From contig NZ_VLLG01000007.1 in assembly GCF_007830125.1 (NCBI RefSeq), positions 1 through 64,000 of the forward strand: a DNA stretch of 64,000 bases, read 5' to 3'. The translations under genes and the position numbers were made by a program. The DNA comes from Chitinophaga japonensis (lineage in GTDB: Bacteria; Bacteroidota; Bacteroidia; Chitinophagales; Chitinophagaceae). Shown here one piece after another: positions 9,527-19,537 of the stretch; the first letter of the stretch is position 1, and each line of letters opens with the position of its first letter. The notes beneath the pieces are model-generated. The model had not been told where the DNA came from and did not search any database. It saw only the letters and a list, made by a program, of their open reading frames with translations.

Positions 9527-12500
9527 TCATATTATAAATTCTTCCAGTTGCTGACCTGTAACAGGATCAGTCTCCTGCTTCAACCACAATAATCCATCTA
9601 CCGCAGCCGCCAGTTCCTCTATGGTCAACAGGCCCAGCAGATCCTTTACAGTCAGGTGTATGTCAAGCTGCTGCTTCAGCTCCATGCGCATTCTTACCAG
9701 CAGCATACTGTTTCCTCCCAGGTCAAAGAAATTATCCTTTATACCCAGCGGCGCTCTTTGCAACAGGGTTTCCCAGAGCTTCACCAGCGCCTGTTCTGTA
9801 GCAGTGCGCGGCGCTGCTATTTCCGCTGTGCTGAATGACAGGTGCACCTGCTCCATCAATAATGCTTTGTCGATCTTCCCGTTCTCATTAAGCGGTATCT
9901 GGTCCACCTGTATGCAGTAAGCGGGAATCATATAATCCGGCAGGAATTTCCTGAGATATGATTTTACGGTCTGCTGCTCCAGCCTGCTACCCGACACTAT
10001 AAAGGCTACCAGGCAGGCGTGCTCCCCCTGCCAATGACAATGCACAACCACCTGGCTGATGGCCGGATGCTGCTCCAGCGCACGCTGTATTTCTTCCGGC
10101 TCCACCCGCAGCCCCCTGATCTTTACCTGGTTGTCTGCCCTTCCAATGAACTCCAGGGTTTCTTCATTCGTCCACCTGGCCAGGTCGCCCGTGCTGTATA
10201 TCTTTTCACCGGGTACAAAGGGATTGTCAATAAACCTGGCGGCCGTTTCCTCCTCCTGGTGCAGGTACCCCGCCGCCAGCGCAGCTTTGCCGCCTACATA
10301 CAATTCCCCTGTCACGCCAGGCGGCACAGGTTGCAACTGCGCATCCATTACATAAGCGCGTACTCCCCTCATAGGTTTGCCTATAATATTCCTTTCAAAG
10401 AACCGGATATCCTCATTCACTACCGCGTGTATAATCGCCTCCGTAGGTCCGTAGTGGTTATTGACCTGCACACCGGGAAGCTGCCGTTTCAGGTGGTCAA
10501 ACAGTTTCCGGTAAAGCGACTCTCCGCCCAGGCAAATTACCTGTAAGGTACCGGACAGGCGCTCACAAACCTCATCCGACAGGTACCTGAAAAATGCGTC
10601 TATAAACGTAGGCGTGCCATGAAGGACATTTATCTTTTCCGTCACCATCAGGGAGGCCAGGCTTTCGTGCTGGAAAAGCGCAGCGGGGCCCGGCGCCACT
10701 AGCCTGCCTGCTGACAGTAAGGGCAATAAAAGTTCGAGGAAGGAAACATCGAAGCAGTAATTGGTAATCAGGCAGGAGTTCACCGGCCCCTGTAATGCCA
10801 GCAGATCCAGCTCCGCCTGCAGTTTTTCCAGCAGCGCCATGTGAGCAACCGCCACTCCTTTGGGCCGGCCGGTAGTACCGGAAGTATACAGCACGTAGGC
10901 CAGTGCTTCCGGCTGGCATTGCGGCACCTGGCCCGTACCCGGATACGCGCTGATCGCAGGTATATCTTCGGCTGTCAATACCACGCGGCAACCTGCATCT
11001 GTCATGATCATCTGCCGGCGCAGTTCAGGGTAAGCGGGATTAACAGGTACGTATACGGCCCCGGCCAGCCATATTGCGTACATGCAAACCGGCAGCCATC
11101 CATCCGGCTCCAGCATTACGCCCACAAAGTCACCTTTCCGCACTCCCTTTTCATGTTGCAGATAGGATGCTGCCTGCTGCACCAGCTTCAGCAAGGCGCT
11201 GTATGTTAACCGCCGCATGTTATCCACCAGTGCTATAGCATCCGGCTGCTGCGCAGCACGGGCGTACAGGCAGGCAATAATATGGGAATGCTGACCGGCG
11301 GAGACCAGGCCAGCAGCGCCAGGATGTAACATCGCTGTATCATGGTTTGCGAGGTAGCTGACAAGCGCAACCGGCTGATCCGGAGCTTCCAGCATCTGCA
11401 GGGACAGATCAACGAAATGTGCCGCCATCTGCATTGCAAACCAACGGTCAAAGAGGTCTGTATTATATTCCAGGCGCAATTTTATGGAGCCCCCTTCATA
11501 AAAGAAGGCAAAGGTCATATCAAACTGGCTTGTTTCCCTGGGTACCGGCTCAAATGCGCTTACCTGCACGCCGGGTATGCCGCCGGCGGCCGCTTCTCCG
11601 GCGATTCCGCCGGCAACGGACTGGTTATGCAGCACGATCAGTATGTCAAACAGGGGGGATCTGCTGGGATCATTCCTGTATTGCAGCTTTTGCAGCATTT
11701 CATTTAAAGGATACCTGTAAAACCGGTACGCCTCCAGCAGCGCCTGCTTCTGTACCTGCAATAAGGTCCGGAACGATGCGGCGCCGGCGAACCGGGTCCT
11801 CACCGGCAGCATGCTCAGGAAAAGGCCTATATGGTCCTGCAGGCCGGCTTCATCCCGGTCAGCAACAGGCGTACCGATCATCGTAGCTTCCTGGCCGGTA
11901 TAACGGTACACGAGCGCGTTGAGCGTGGCAAACAACGCGGTAAACAAAGTGACGCCTTCCTGTTCACAGAACGCCTGTAAACGTTCGTAGTGATCTGCAG
12001 TTAAATATTTTACCACCTCGCTGCCTGCGTAGGTCTTTAAAGCAGGGCGGGGACGCTGCGCCGGCAGGTCTGCTACCGGCAGCCTGCCGGATAGCTGCTG
12101 CTGCCAATAGTTGCCGGCAGCAATCCACTGTTCTTCATCCTGCCAAGCCACCCTGTGCATGTAGTAGCTGAGCGGATGGCGGTGCCGCGGCAGGGATACT
12201 TCCTGCTGTGTGGCCAGCGCACCATATGCCGTCATAAATTCCCGTAATAATATCTCCATGGACCACCCGTCGCTGATAATATGGTGCATTACATACACCA
12301 ACAGGTATTCAGCAGCAGCTACCCGGATCAAAGCGGTGCGCAACAACGGCGCCTGCGATAATATGAACGGGGAGGCAATCACGGCGCGGATATTTTCCTG
12401 CAGGCTGTTCTCATCGCAGGGATCAACCATTTGCGCGAACGCATGAAAGCTGTTCCCTATCAAATCCGGCGGCACAACTTCCTGCCGGACCACGCCGGTG

Positions 12501-15500
12501 CTGTCCTCTATAAAACGGGTGCGCAAAGCATCATGCCTGCTCAACAGGATGCCAAGAGCCTGCTCCACCAGGGCGGGATCAAGGGCCCCCTGCAGCCTGA
12601 GTACACCGGAAATATGATACGCCTGCGAAGCTGCATCCAACTGGCTTAATATCCACATACGCTGCTGGGCATGCGTCAGCGGGTAACTACCATCAGCAGG
12701 TAAAGCGCCATCCTCCTTAACAACGGCTTTCTCTGTACGGGCGCCCTCTGCTACCAGGGCTGCCTGCGCCCTGATGGTATCCTTTTCAAAAACATCATGC
12801 AAGGCTATGTGGATGCTGAACCTGTCCCTTAGCCTGGTAATAAGTTCCATTACATTCAGGCTATGGCCACCTGATGCAAAGAAAGAATCATCTATGCCAA
12901 TGCGGTCCAGGTGCAGCACTTCTTTCCATATGTCGTGCAACTGCCGCTCCAGGGCAGTTCGCGGCAATATTTTTTCCTGTGGCTCCTCGTCTTCCGCTGC
13001 GGGGCCGGGTAGAGGCAGCGCTTTCCTGTCTACCTTTCCGTTGGGCAACAGCGGAAAGGCGTCCACGGGCATCCATACGCCGGGAATCATATGCGAAGGC
13101 AGCTTCCTGCCCAGCAACTGCCGCCACTCCGCGGAAGATAGCCGCCGGCTGCCCTCGTATTTAATATAAGCCGTTAACACAGGAGCACCTGCTATTTCCT
13201 TCACTTCCACTATGCTATCCGCTACCGCCTCATGCTCATTGATCACCATCTCTATTTCCTGTGGCTCTATGCGGTATCCCCTGTAGCTGACCTGGTCGTC
13301 CATTCTACCCCTGAACAGTATATTACCGTCTGCCAGCATTATTCCCCTGTCCCCAGTTGTATATATGCGCGTACCGGGAAGCAGGGGATTATCCGGAAAT
13401 TTTTCCGCAGTTAGCCGCTCCCTGTCCAGGTAAGCTGAAGCCAGTCCCTCGCCTCCTATACATATCTCTCCTTCCGCTCCCAAAGGGCACAACTGCCGGC
13501 GGGCATCCAGGATATACACCTGCCGGTTGCTAATGGGCCTTCCAATGGGGACCGGCCCTGTTGCGGTTTTCAGTTGGTAGTAGGTAGCGCAAACGGTGCT
13601 TTCCGTTGGTCCGTAGGTGTTATAAACTGCAATGCCCTGCTTTAACAGGTTCCCTATGTACTCCGGTTTTAAAACATCCCCGCCGCTGATCAGCACCCGC
13701 AGGGTGGCCGGCAACTGCTCCCGGTTCAACCAGTTCAACACCCAGGGGTTGGTGCTGAGTACGGATACCTGCCCGGCTTCCAGCGCATGTTTTAACATCA
13801 GCAGGTCTTTCCCGTTTTCGAGGATATGCAACCTGCCACCGGCTGACAGTACAGGGAAGATCTCCTCCACAGAGGTATCAAAGCTGACGGATGCCTGGTG
13901 CAGCACTACATCCTGGGCGGTAATGCCAAAGTATTCCCGGAAAGTAAGCGTATAATCCGCCAGCGACTGATGGGAGATCAGCACCCCTTTGGGCTGCCCT
14001 GTTGAACCGGACGTGTAGATAATGTAACAGGGATCGCCGGCCTGTACCGGAGCGGCATACTCCTTTTCTTCCACATCCGGAGAATCGATAACGCGGGAAA
14101 TATCCAGTATGGCAATAGCCGGTCCCTGCCGGATGCCTGCCGGCAGCGGCCCGTTACCGGAGGTCAGCAATATGGTGCAGGCGGCATCCTGTAATATATA
14201 GCCAATACGTTGTTCCGGATACTGCTCGTCTATTGGTATGTACGGGACCCCGGCCATCATCGCAGCCAGCATGGCGATGATCACCTGGCCGGAGCGGGGC
14301 GCCAGTATGGCGATCCTGTCCTGTGGTCCGTTCCTGTACCTGCCAATAGCCCGGGAAAGTTGCAGGGCCTTCCGGTGAACGTCTTCATAGGTCAAACGCT
14401 CCTCTCCGCAGGATATCGCAATATGTTGCGGATACCGGGCTACTGCGTCCTGCCACATGGCTGTAAAGGTGGCGTATTGCGGTGGCCTTGCAGGGCCGGC
14501 CGACATCGCCAATATTGCGCTGCGTTCCTGTTCATCCATCAGTGGCAGCGCATGGACCGGCATACCGGTATCTGCCGGCAGGGCCGCCATCATATGTTTC
14601 ATGCGCCTGCACAGCAGCTCAATGTCCTCCCGGCTGAAATACCTGCGGTTATAGATGAATCTCACGTCAAATCCCTGCCCGCTGTATTCCCGCACATAGA
14701 TGGCCAGCGGATCTGCTTCCGCATGGTTGGAAAGCGCAACGGCGCCGGCCTTTAACCCGCCGAAATCAGCCGTAAAGTCAAAGTCCTCATAAGAGATGCG
14801 TATATTATATAAAAGCCGGTTGCCCTGCTGCAACTGCAGGTCCTTCACCAGGTTGCCATACTGGTAGCGCTGGTGCCGCAGGGAAGCCGACATTTTTTGT
14901 TTGATATCCGTTAATACGGAAAGGAAAGTATCTTCTTCATTGACGGTGAACTTTAATGCCAGCAGGTTCATGAAAACACCGGCGGTTTGCCGGTAGCTCT
15001 TTTTTGTGCGGTTCAGTACAGGCACTCCTACTGCAATGGTCTGTTGTTGGGTAAATCTTCCGAAATACACCAGCACCAGGCCGGTAACCAGGTGAAAAAG
15101 AGAGACCTTACCGGCATCCGCCACTTGCTGCAAGCGTTGCTTCATGGCCAGGTCTACCTGCAGCGTGGCCGATCCGGCCATGCTGTTATCCGCCAGCGGG
15201 TATGCCGGCCTGAAAAGCACAGGCGGCAGTTCCCGGTACTCGTTCAGCCAGAAGGCCCTGTCATCCGCTGCGGTGCCGGACTGGTAATAGGCTTCGTCTT
15301 CCGCAGCATAGTCGCTGTACTTATATTCCGGTGGGGTAAGCGGTGCACCCGCGCAGCATGCGCTGTAGAAACCGGCGGCCTGGTTCAGCAACAACCTGAA
15401 TGACCAGCCATCCCCGATAAGGTGGTGGATCCTGGCATACCAGAGATGCCGGTGCGCATGGACCTTCAATAGCTTAAAGTGAAAAAGGTGCCGGCCTTCC

Positions 15501-15826
15501 ATTTCAAAGCAGCGGGCAAAGTCCTCTTCCATCCAGCGCATGGCAGCCCGCTCCGGATCTTCTTCCCGTGAAAAATCGATGATGCCCATGGCATAATCCG
15601 CCGGCAATTCCTGCAACCGGCATTGTAAAGCGCCTGCTGCAGAAAAAACAGTAGCATATACTTCCTGACTCTGCAGCACTGCGCGGATGGCTGTATTAAA
15701 GTGCTCATAAGACAGTTCTCCTTCCAGGAAAGCGTAACCTCCTATGTTATACCTGGCAGACCCGGGGGAAATGGCCTGGTCCAGCCAGATCAGTTGCTGG
15801 GAAACGGTAGGTTTATAGTTTTTCAT
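9527..15826 (-). CDS. Non-ribosomal peptide synthetase, two modules (C-A-T-C-A-T)
   Basis: A 2099-residue NRPS. C1 covers about 1-440 with HHLIGDG at 134-140; A1 about 450-960 with YIIYTSGSTGQPKG near 610; T1 has GGHSL near 987. C2 has HHIISDGWS near 1184, A2 has YVLYTSGTTGRPKG near 1649, and T2 has GGNSM near 2038. The protein ends in a short acidic tail (QLEEFII) with no thioesterase. Because it begins with a C domain, it may accept a fatty acyl starter or an upstream peptide. Aligned by eye to GrsA, the A1 pocket reads D-T-E-S-I-G-T-V-C, close to the bacitracin lysine code as I recall it; A2 reads D-V-L-H-C-G-H-I-H, which I cannot assign. The start overlaps the upstream GT2-methyltransferase gene by 14 nt, so translation is probably coupled. 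Confidence 0.96.
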   Translation of the reverse strand: MKNYKPTVSQQLIWLDQAISPGSARYNIGGYAFLEGELSYEHFNTAIRAVLQSQEVYATVFSAAGALQCRLQELPADYAMGIIDFSREEDPERAAMRWMEEDFARCFEMEGRHLFHFKLLKVHAHRHLWYARIHHLIGDGWSFRLLLNQAAGFYSACCAGAPLTPPEYKYSDYAAEDEAYYQSGTAADDRAFWLNEYRELPPVLFRPAYPLADNSMAGSATLQVDLAMKQRLQQVADAGKVSLFHLVTGLVLVYFGRFTQQQTIAVGVPVLNRTKKSYRQTAGVFMNLLALKFTVNEEDTFLSVLTDIKQKMSASLRHQRYQYGNLVKDLQLQQGNRLLYNIRISYEDFDFTADFGGLKAGAVALSNHAEADPLAIYVREYSGQGFDVRFIYNRRYFSREDIELLCRRMKHMMAALPADTGMPVHALPLMDEQERSAILAMSAGPARPPQYATFTAMWQDAVARYPQHIAISCGEERLTYEDVHRKALQLSRAIGRYRNGPQDRIAILAPRSGQVIIAMLAAMMAGVPYIPIDEQYPEQRIGYILQDAACTILLTSGNGPLPAGIRQGPAIAILDISRVIDSPDVEEKEYAAPVQAGDPCYIIYTSGSTGQPKGVLISHQSLADYTLTFREYFGITAQDVVLHQASVSFDTSVEEIFPVLSAGGRLHILENGKDLLMLKHALEAGQVSVLSTNPWVLNWLNREQLPATLRVLISGGDVLKPEYIGNLLKQGIAVYNTYGPTESTVCATYYQLKTATGPVPIGRPISNRQVYILDARRQLCPLGAEGEICIGGEGLASAYLDRERLTAEKFPDNPLLPGTRIYTTGDRGIMLADGNILFRGRMDDQVSYRGYRIEPQEIEMVINEHEAVADSIVEVKEIAGAPVLTAYIKYEGSRRLSSAEWRQLLGRKLPSHMIPGVWMPVDAFPLLPNGKVDRKALPLPGPAAEDEEPQEKILPRTALERQLHDIWKEVLHLDRIGIDDSFFASGGHSLNVMELITRLRDRFSIHIALHDVFEKDTIRAQAALVAEGARTEKAVVKEDGALPADGSYPLTHAQQRMWILSQLDAASQAYHISGVLRLQGALDPALVEQALGILLSRHDALRTRFIEDSTGVVRQEVVPPDLIGNSFHAFAQMVDPCDENSLQENIRAVIASPFILSQAPLLRTALIRVAAAEYLLVYVMHHIISDGWSMEILLREFMTAYGALATQQEVSLPRHRHPLSYYMHRVAWQDEEQWIAAGNYWQQQLSGRLPVADLPAQRPRPALKTYAGSEVVKYLTADHYERLQAFCEQEGVTLFTALFATLNALVYRYTGQEATMIGTPVADRDEAGLQDHIGLFLSMLPVRTRFAGAASFRTLLQVQKQALLEAYRFYRYPLNEMLQKLQYRNDPSRSPLFDILIVLHNQSVAGGIAGEAAAGGIPGVQVSAFEPVPRETSQFDMTFAFFYEGGSIKLRLEYNTDLFDRWFAMQMAAHFVDLSLQMLEAPDQPVALVSYLANHDTAMLHPGAAGLVSAGQHSHIIACLYARAAQQPDAIALVDNMRRLTYSALLKLVQQAASYLQHEKGVRKGDFVGVMLEPDGWLPVCMYAIWLAGAVYVPVNPAYPELRRQMIMTDAGCRVVLTAEDIPAISAYPGTGQVPQCQPEALAYVLYTSGTTGRPKGVAVAHMALLEKLQAELDLLALQGPVNSCLITNYCFDVSFLELLLPLLSAGRLVAPGPAALFQHESLASLMVTEKINVLHGTPTFIDAFFRYLSDEVCERLSGTLQVICLGGESLYRKLFDHLKRQLPGVQVNNHYGPTEAIIHAVVNEDIRFFERNIIGKPMRGVRAYVMDAQLQPVPPGVTGELYVGGKAALAAGYLHQEEETAARFIDNPFVPGEKIYSTGDLARWTNEETLEFIGRADNQVKIRGLRVEPEEIQRALEQHPAISQVVVHCHWQGEHACLVAFIVSGSRLEQQTVKSYLRKFLPDYMIPAYCIQVDQIPLNENGKIDKALLMEQVHLSFSTAEIAAPRTATEQALVKLWETLLQRAPLGIKDNFFDLGGNSMLLVRMRMELKQQLDIHLTVKDLLGLLTIEELAAAVDGLLWLKQETDPVTGQQLEEFII

Positions 15827-17306
15827 AGCGCTTTGACTTTAGCCAGAGCCATTCCATAATGCAGGGGCGGTGCTCCGCGTAGATGTATTTTTTATCTGCC
15901 AGGTCTGTCAGGTGCTGAAAAGGAGGAAACGAATAGCTTTTGGCTTTCTGGAAATCATCCGTACTTTTTACTACCACCACCTCATGCGTATGCCCGAAAA
16001 GCGCGGCCAACCTGGTACTGATATTAATGTTAACAAAGTCATGAGTCTCTATCAGCAGGTCGCAATCGCGGAGATGCTGAATATTATCTTCATTGAACAA
16101 TTCATACTCGAAGCCTTCACAATCGCATATGATCAGGCCCCTGCCTGAAAACCTGAAATTCTCGATGGTAGCAGCCGTACAAGCGCTCCTGACATGCACC
16201 CGGTTGCTAACCCCATTCAGTACGGCCATTTTTCTACAAATGTCCCTGGCCCTCTCATCAATGTCATAAGCATATACCGCGGCCCGGGGACACTTCAGCG
16301 CCAGCCCGTTTGCATAATAGCCTTCTGCGCAGCCAATATCGAGGATGTCCGTATAGTCATTCCCGATAATCCCGCAGATGATCTCCGACAGCTCATGCTC
16401 ATATGAGCCGGTCAGTTTGGGAATAATGGCGCTGCCGGCGGATTCCAGGTCTGGGTACTTCAGTCCTTTAAAAGGTCCGTTCAGCACTGTTTTTGCTGAC
16501 AGCAGCCTGAAAAACTCTTCCCCGCGTTCGTCTTCCTGCCCGGTATAAGTATTACCGGCATAGCCGAAATAGTTAAACTCGTCTGCCAACGCAGTGTCTG
16601 CCAGCAGCGCAGAAGCGTATTCCTTATTATACGTTCCGCCCACTGCCTGCTTCACGATCATGCTGGCCTGTGCTGACAGCCGCTGACTTTGAGAGAAGAG
16701 GCCGGTAAAATGCCGGAACTGCCGGCTGTTGTCACCATGATAAATGTAGGTATACAGGTAAGGCGCCACTACGGGATAGAGGTAGTTAAACATATAGAGT
16801 TTCATGAGGAAGTTCACTCCTTCGTCCTTCTGCATGTCCTCATATTGGATCCCGCTGTTATAGATGCTCCTGCTGCAAAGCAAGGTAGGCGGCCACATGA
16901 AGGGGAAAGACAGGTATGCCGCTTCATTGAGCCGGTCGTACATCAGGTGGTAGGCCACCACACTTGCCTGCTTGCCATTGGCTCTCATTTGGGCCAGTTG
17001 TATTTCCAGCCGGCTGTTATGGTGCCAGTCATCATCATCCCACTGGCAAAAATATTCGCCGGCGGATTCTTCGATAGCCAGGTTTCTCAACAGCCCCATC
17101 GACAGTGCAGGGGCAGCAACGAATTTTATATTAGCGGCAGCCGCATTCCTGACTACCTGGCAGGTAGCCTCATCCCCGGCATGACCCACCACCACCAGTT
17201 CCCGGTTGGGATAGGTTTGCGACTGGAAGCATTCAATAGCATTCGTCAGAAAACCGGGCCGCCGGTAGGACAGGCAAAGGCACGAAACAAGGGGTTTTTC
17301 CTGCAT
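15813..17306 (-). CDS. Fused GT2 glycosyltransferase-SAM methyltransferase
   Basis: A 497-residue two-domain protein. Residues 1-250 are a GT-A fold family 2 glycosyltransferase: the start SCLCLSYRRPGFL, then WDDDDW at 89-94 as the metal and sugar-nucleotide motif. From about 300 it is a Rossmann methyltransferase with the SAM motif ILDIGCAEGY at 321-330, an acidic YDIDER strand end, and ICDCEGFE followed by LLIETHD. The C-terminal half resembles FkbM-like O-methyltransferases. A single chain could therefore add a sugar and methylate it, or methylate a related acceptor. The gene is 12 nt downstream of the GT8-like gene and overlaps the NRPS start by 14 nt. No frameshift separates the two domains, so the fusion is real in this sequence. 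Confidence 0.88.
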   Translation of the reverse strand: MQEKPLVSCLCLSYRRPGFLTNAIECFQSQTYPNRELVVVGHAGDEATCQVVRNAAAANIKFVAAPALSMGLLRNLAIEESAGEYFCQWDDDDWHHNSRLEIQLAQMRANGKQASVVAYHLMYDRLNEAAYLSFPFMWPPTLLCSRSIYNSGIQYEDMQKDEGVNFLMKLYMFNYLYPVVAPYLYTYIYHGDNSRQFRHFTGLFSQSQRLSAQASMIVKQAVGGTYNKEYASALLADTALADEFNYFGYAGNTYTGQEDERGEEFFRLLSAKTVLNGPFKGLKYPDLESAGSAIIPKLTGSYEHELSEIICGIIGNDYTDILDIGCAEGYYANGLALKCPRAAVYAYDIDERARDICRKMAVLNGVSNRVHVRSACTAATIENFRFSGRGLIICDCEGFEYELFNEDNIQHLRDCDLLIETHDFVNINISTRLAALFGHTHEVVVVKSTDDFQKAKSYSFPPFQHLTDLADKKYIYAEHRPCIMEWLWLKSKRYEKL

Positions 17307-17318
17307 TACTCATCAAAT

Positions 17319-18266
17319 TTAATTGCTGGCAGCTCTCAGCACTTCCCCGATGTATGAACCGGGCGGAAGGCATTCAAAATGGTAATCGCGTAGTACGTCA
17401 TAATTTTTCATCAACCTTATCATTACCAATGGCAGGTCTTCATATGCGAGGCCCGAGAGGTCCCGGTGCTGTATCTGCTGCTCCGCCAGTATCTGCGTGA
17501 ATGTAGCATAATCTGCGCCATGAAAGTAATTGAAGTAGCTGGCCAGCAGGTACCTTGCCTGTTTGAAGAACCAGTAGTGGATCACAAACTCGTCTGCCGC
17601 CATCAACTCCGTTACCTGCAACTGCAGGTAATAACTATAGGATGTCTGCTCTATTAAACGCTGCTCTTCCCAGGGCCACTCCCGCTCCCGCGCTATTTGC
17701 CCGATCAGGGAAACGATCTCCGCTATCAGGGCTGCACAGTCGCTGCCGATACCTATTACGCCGGAATTCCACATATGGAAAGATGGATTGACCCTGAAAG
17801 TATCCCCGTTCAGTTTCCTGAACACCTTCTTCTGGAAGAAAGTATAGATGGCCGGCCGTTGCGTAAGCGGGTACTCTTTCAGGTGCATCAGCAAATGTCC
17901 CTGCTGCACTGTTTTGAAAAGAGGGGCCGGGTCTTTCAGGAAAAAAGTATCCGTATCTATCAAAATACCGTTTGCACCGAACACCTGCAAAAAATCCTGC
18001 ATGATCCTGGCCTTTAGCACCAATGTATGCCCGTTGCCACTACGGATCCATTCATCAATATCATCGTGAGATAAAATGCGGAAAGTAATGGGCAGGTTAT
18101 CCAGGGAAGGCGGCAGGTGGAACATTTCATCTGTATAAACCAGGACCTGAATATGCTGCTTGCTCCAGTTCCCGGACATTTTATCGAATGACAGCAGGGA
18201 ATAGACCAGCTCACTTTTTAAACTGCTGTTGTTCTTCCCGAACAGCAGGTATATCAGATAGTACAT
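17319..18266 (-). CDS. GT8-like glycosyltransferase (DxD sugar transferase fold)
   Basis: A 315-residue soluble protein. IDTDTFFLKDP, after an N-terminal Rossmann-like half, is the DxD motif of GT-A fold transferases such as GT8 or DXD-sugar proteins, and HMWNSGVIGI fits the conserved Asn-Ser-Gly acceptor loop of the same group. The reaction would be transfer of a sugar from a nucleotide donor to an unknown acceptor. The ATG at 18266 lies 56 nt inside the end of the upstream GT1 gene; it is kept because YYLIYLLFG begins the first beta strand and no later Met leaves the fold intact. Such an overlap suggests translational coupling. Family assignment is tentative. Confidence 0.8.
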   Translation of the reverse strand: MYYLIYLLFGKNNSSLKSELVYSLLSFDKMSGNWSKQHIQVLVYTDEMFHLPPSLDNLPITFRILSHDDIDEWIRSGNGHTLVLKARIMQDFLQVFGANGILIDTDTFFLKDPAPLFKTVQQGHLLMHLKEYPLTQRPAIYTFFQKKVFRKLNGDTFRVNPSFHMWNSGVIGIGSDCAALIAEIVSLIGQIAREREWPWEEQRLIEQTSYSYYLQLQVTELMAADEFVIHYWFFKQARYLLASYFNYFHGADYATFTQILAEQQIQHRDLSGLAYEDLPLVMIRLMKNYDVLRDYHFECLPPGSYIGEVLRAASN

Positions 18267-19536
18267 TTTCAGTCCTTGTGTTATTTTGGGGTGACATCAT
18301 TTCCCTGTCACGGAGCAGCGCTTCAATGATGTCTGCCCCCTGGTTGGCGCATTCCTTTTCATGGAACAACTGCTGCATGTTCCGGACGGAGGCCCTGATA
18401 TGCTCACATCCCAGCGCCTGCAATATTTTTACCTTCAGGTCGCCTTCGGGTATAGACCCAATATCACCTGTGAGCCCAAGATTGTGGTGCGCCACCCGCC
18501 TGGCATTCACCGGCTGGTCATACCCGAGGGGAAATACGATCATCGGCACCCCGTAATAGATACATTCCTTTACTGACCCGAGCCCGCCGTGAATAACAGC
18601 CAGGGAAGCCCTTTTCAGTATGCTGATCTGCGACACCCATCTGAGCACGGTAACATTATCCGGCAGCGGGGCCAGGTTGTCTATATCATAGATATCACCT
18701 ACCGTAAGGATCAGATGGCAGTCCTGCAACTCCTCCTCTTTCATGACACAGATCATTTTCCGGAAGAAGAGGTCACGCACGGCGCCATGTCTCAGGGGTT
18801 GCGATCCCAGGGATGCATAAATGATCTTTTTACCTTCCAGTTGCCGGTACAGGGATGCAATATCCCCCGCACAGGTTTCCTTACGGATGGATGGGCCAAT
18901 ATAGTGCGCGTTGGCGCGTGCCGGCAGATCATCAACATCCAGTTCGTGCGGACAGGCAATCAGCTCACAAAAATTATCCAGCGGCGCTACCAGCTCCGCC
19001 AGCGAGGTAAAATCATCCCTGAAGCTGGTCACAAAATCTACCAGGGGAAAAATCTCGTCTACAGGAAACTCCTTCAGGTAATTCAGGCAGTCTTTAGCAG
19101 GGGTACTGGAAGCTTCCCGCAAAAAAGGGGTGAATATAACGGGGCAGATATTGTATTTATAATGCAGGACCAAGGTATCAATTTTGAGGAAGGTGCTTAT
19201 AACAAGCAGGCTGGATTGGAAATGCTCCAGGAAAGGATCATAAGCTCCTGCCATTAATGCCGCTATGTGTTCGTCGTACTCTTTCTTCAGGTCCGGGCTC
19301 AGGCTATTATCGCCGGGCGGAGGCGATAGCTGTTTGTATTTTTCCTTATATCCCTGGTGGTAGATGTCTTTCAATACCGGGTGGAAGTCGAACCCCTGTT
19401 CCGCTACCAGGGGGGCATTGTCAATCACTCCCAGGTAACAGACCTCGTGCCCCCTGTCCTTTAATGAATGGGCTAGTCCAAAAGAAGGCAGAAAGTGCCC
19501 TTCTTCAATATCCATAATGAATACAATTCTTGCCAT
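18211..19536 (-). CDS. GT1-family glycosyltransferase (MGT/UGT type)
   Basis: A 441-residue GT-B fold enzyme of the macrolide/UDP-glucuronosyl transferase type. The N-terminal acceptor domain starts with ARIVFIMDIEEGHFLPSFGLA, whose histidine fits the usual catalytic base. The C-terminal donor domain carries IIYASLGSQ, then HGGLGSVKE and YDQPVNARRV, the standard sugar-nucleotide signature. Members glycosylate small natural products, including peptides and polyketides. It begins one nucleotide after the UpxY-like gene stops, making it the second gene of the operon. A short tail after the donor domain (about 410-441) is polar and has no obvious function. The acceptor is probably the peptide made by the NRPSs, by context only. 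Confidence 0.92.
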   Translation of the reverse strand: MARIVFIMDIEEGHFLPSFGLAHSLKDRGHEVCYLGVIDNAPLVAEQGFDFHPVLKDIYHQGYKEKYKQLSPPPGDNSLSPDLKKEYDEHIAALMAGAYDPFLEHFQSSLLVISTFLKIDTLVLHYKYNICPVIFTPFLREASSTPAKDCLNYLKEFPVDEIFPLVDFVTSFRDDFTSLAELVAPLDNFCELIACPHELDVDDLPARANAHYIGPSIRKETCAGDIASLYRQLEGKKIIYASLGSQPLRHGAVRDLFFRKMICVMKEEELQDCHLILTVGDIYDIDNLAPLPDNVTVLRWVSQISILKRASLAVIHGGLGSVKECIYYGVPMIVFPLGYDQPVNARRVAHHNLGLTGDIGSIPEGDLKVKILQALGCEHIRASVRNMQQLFHEKECANQGADIIEALLRDREMMSPQNNTRTENVLSDIPAVREEQQQFKK

Positions 19537-19537
19537 A

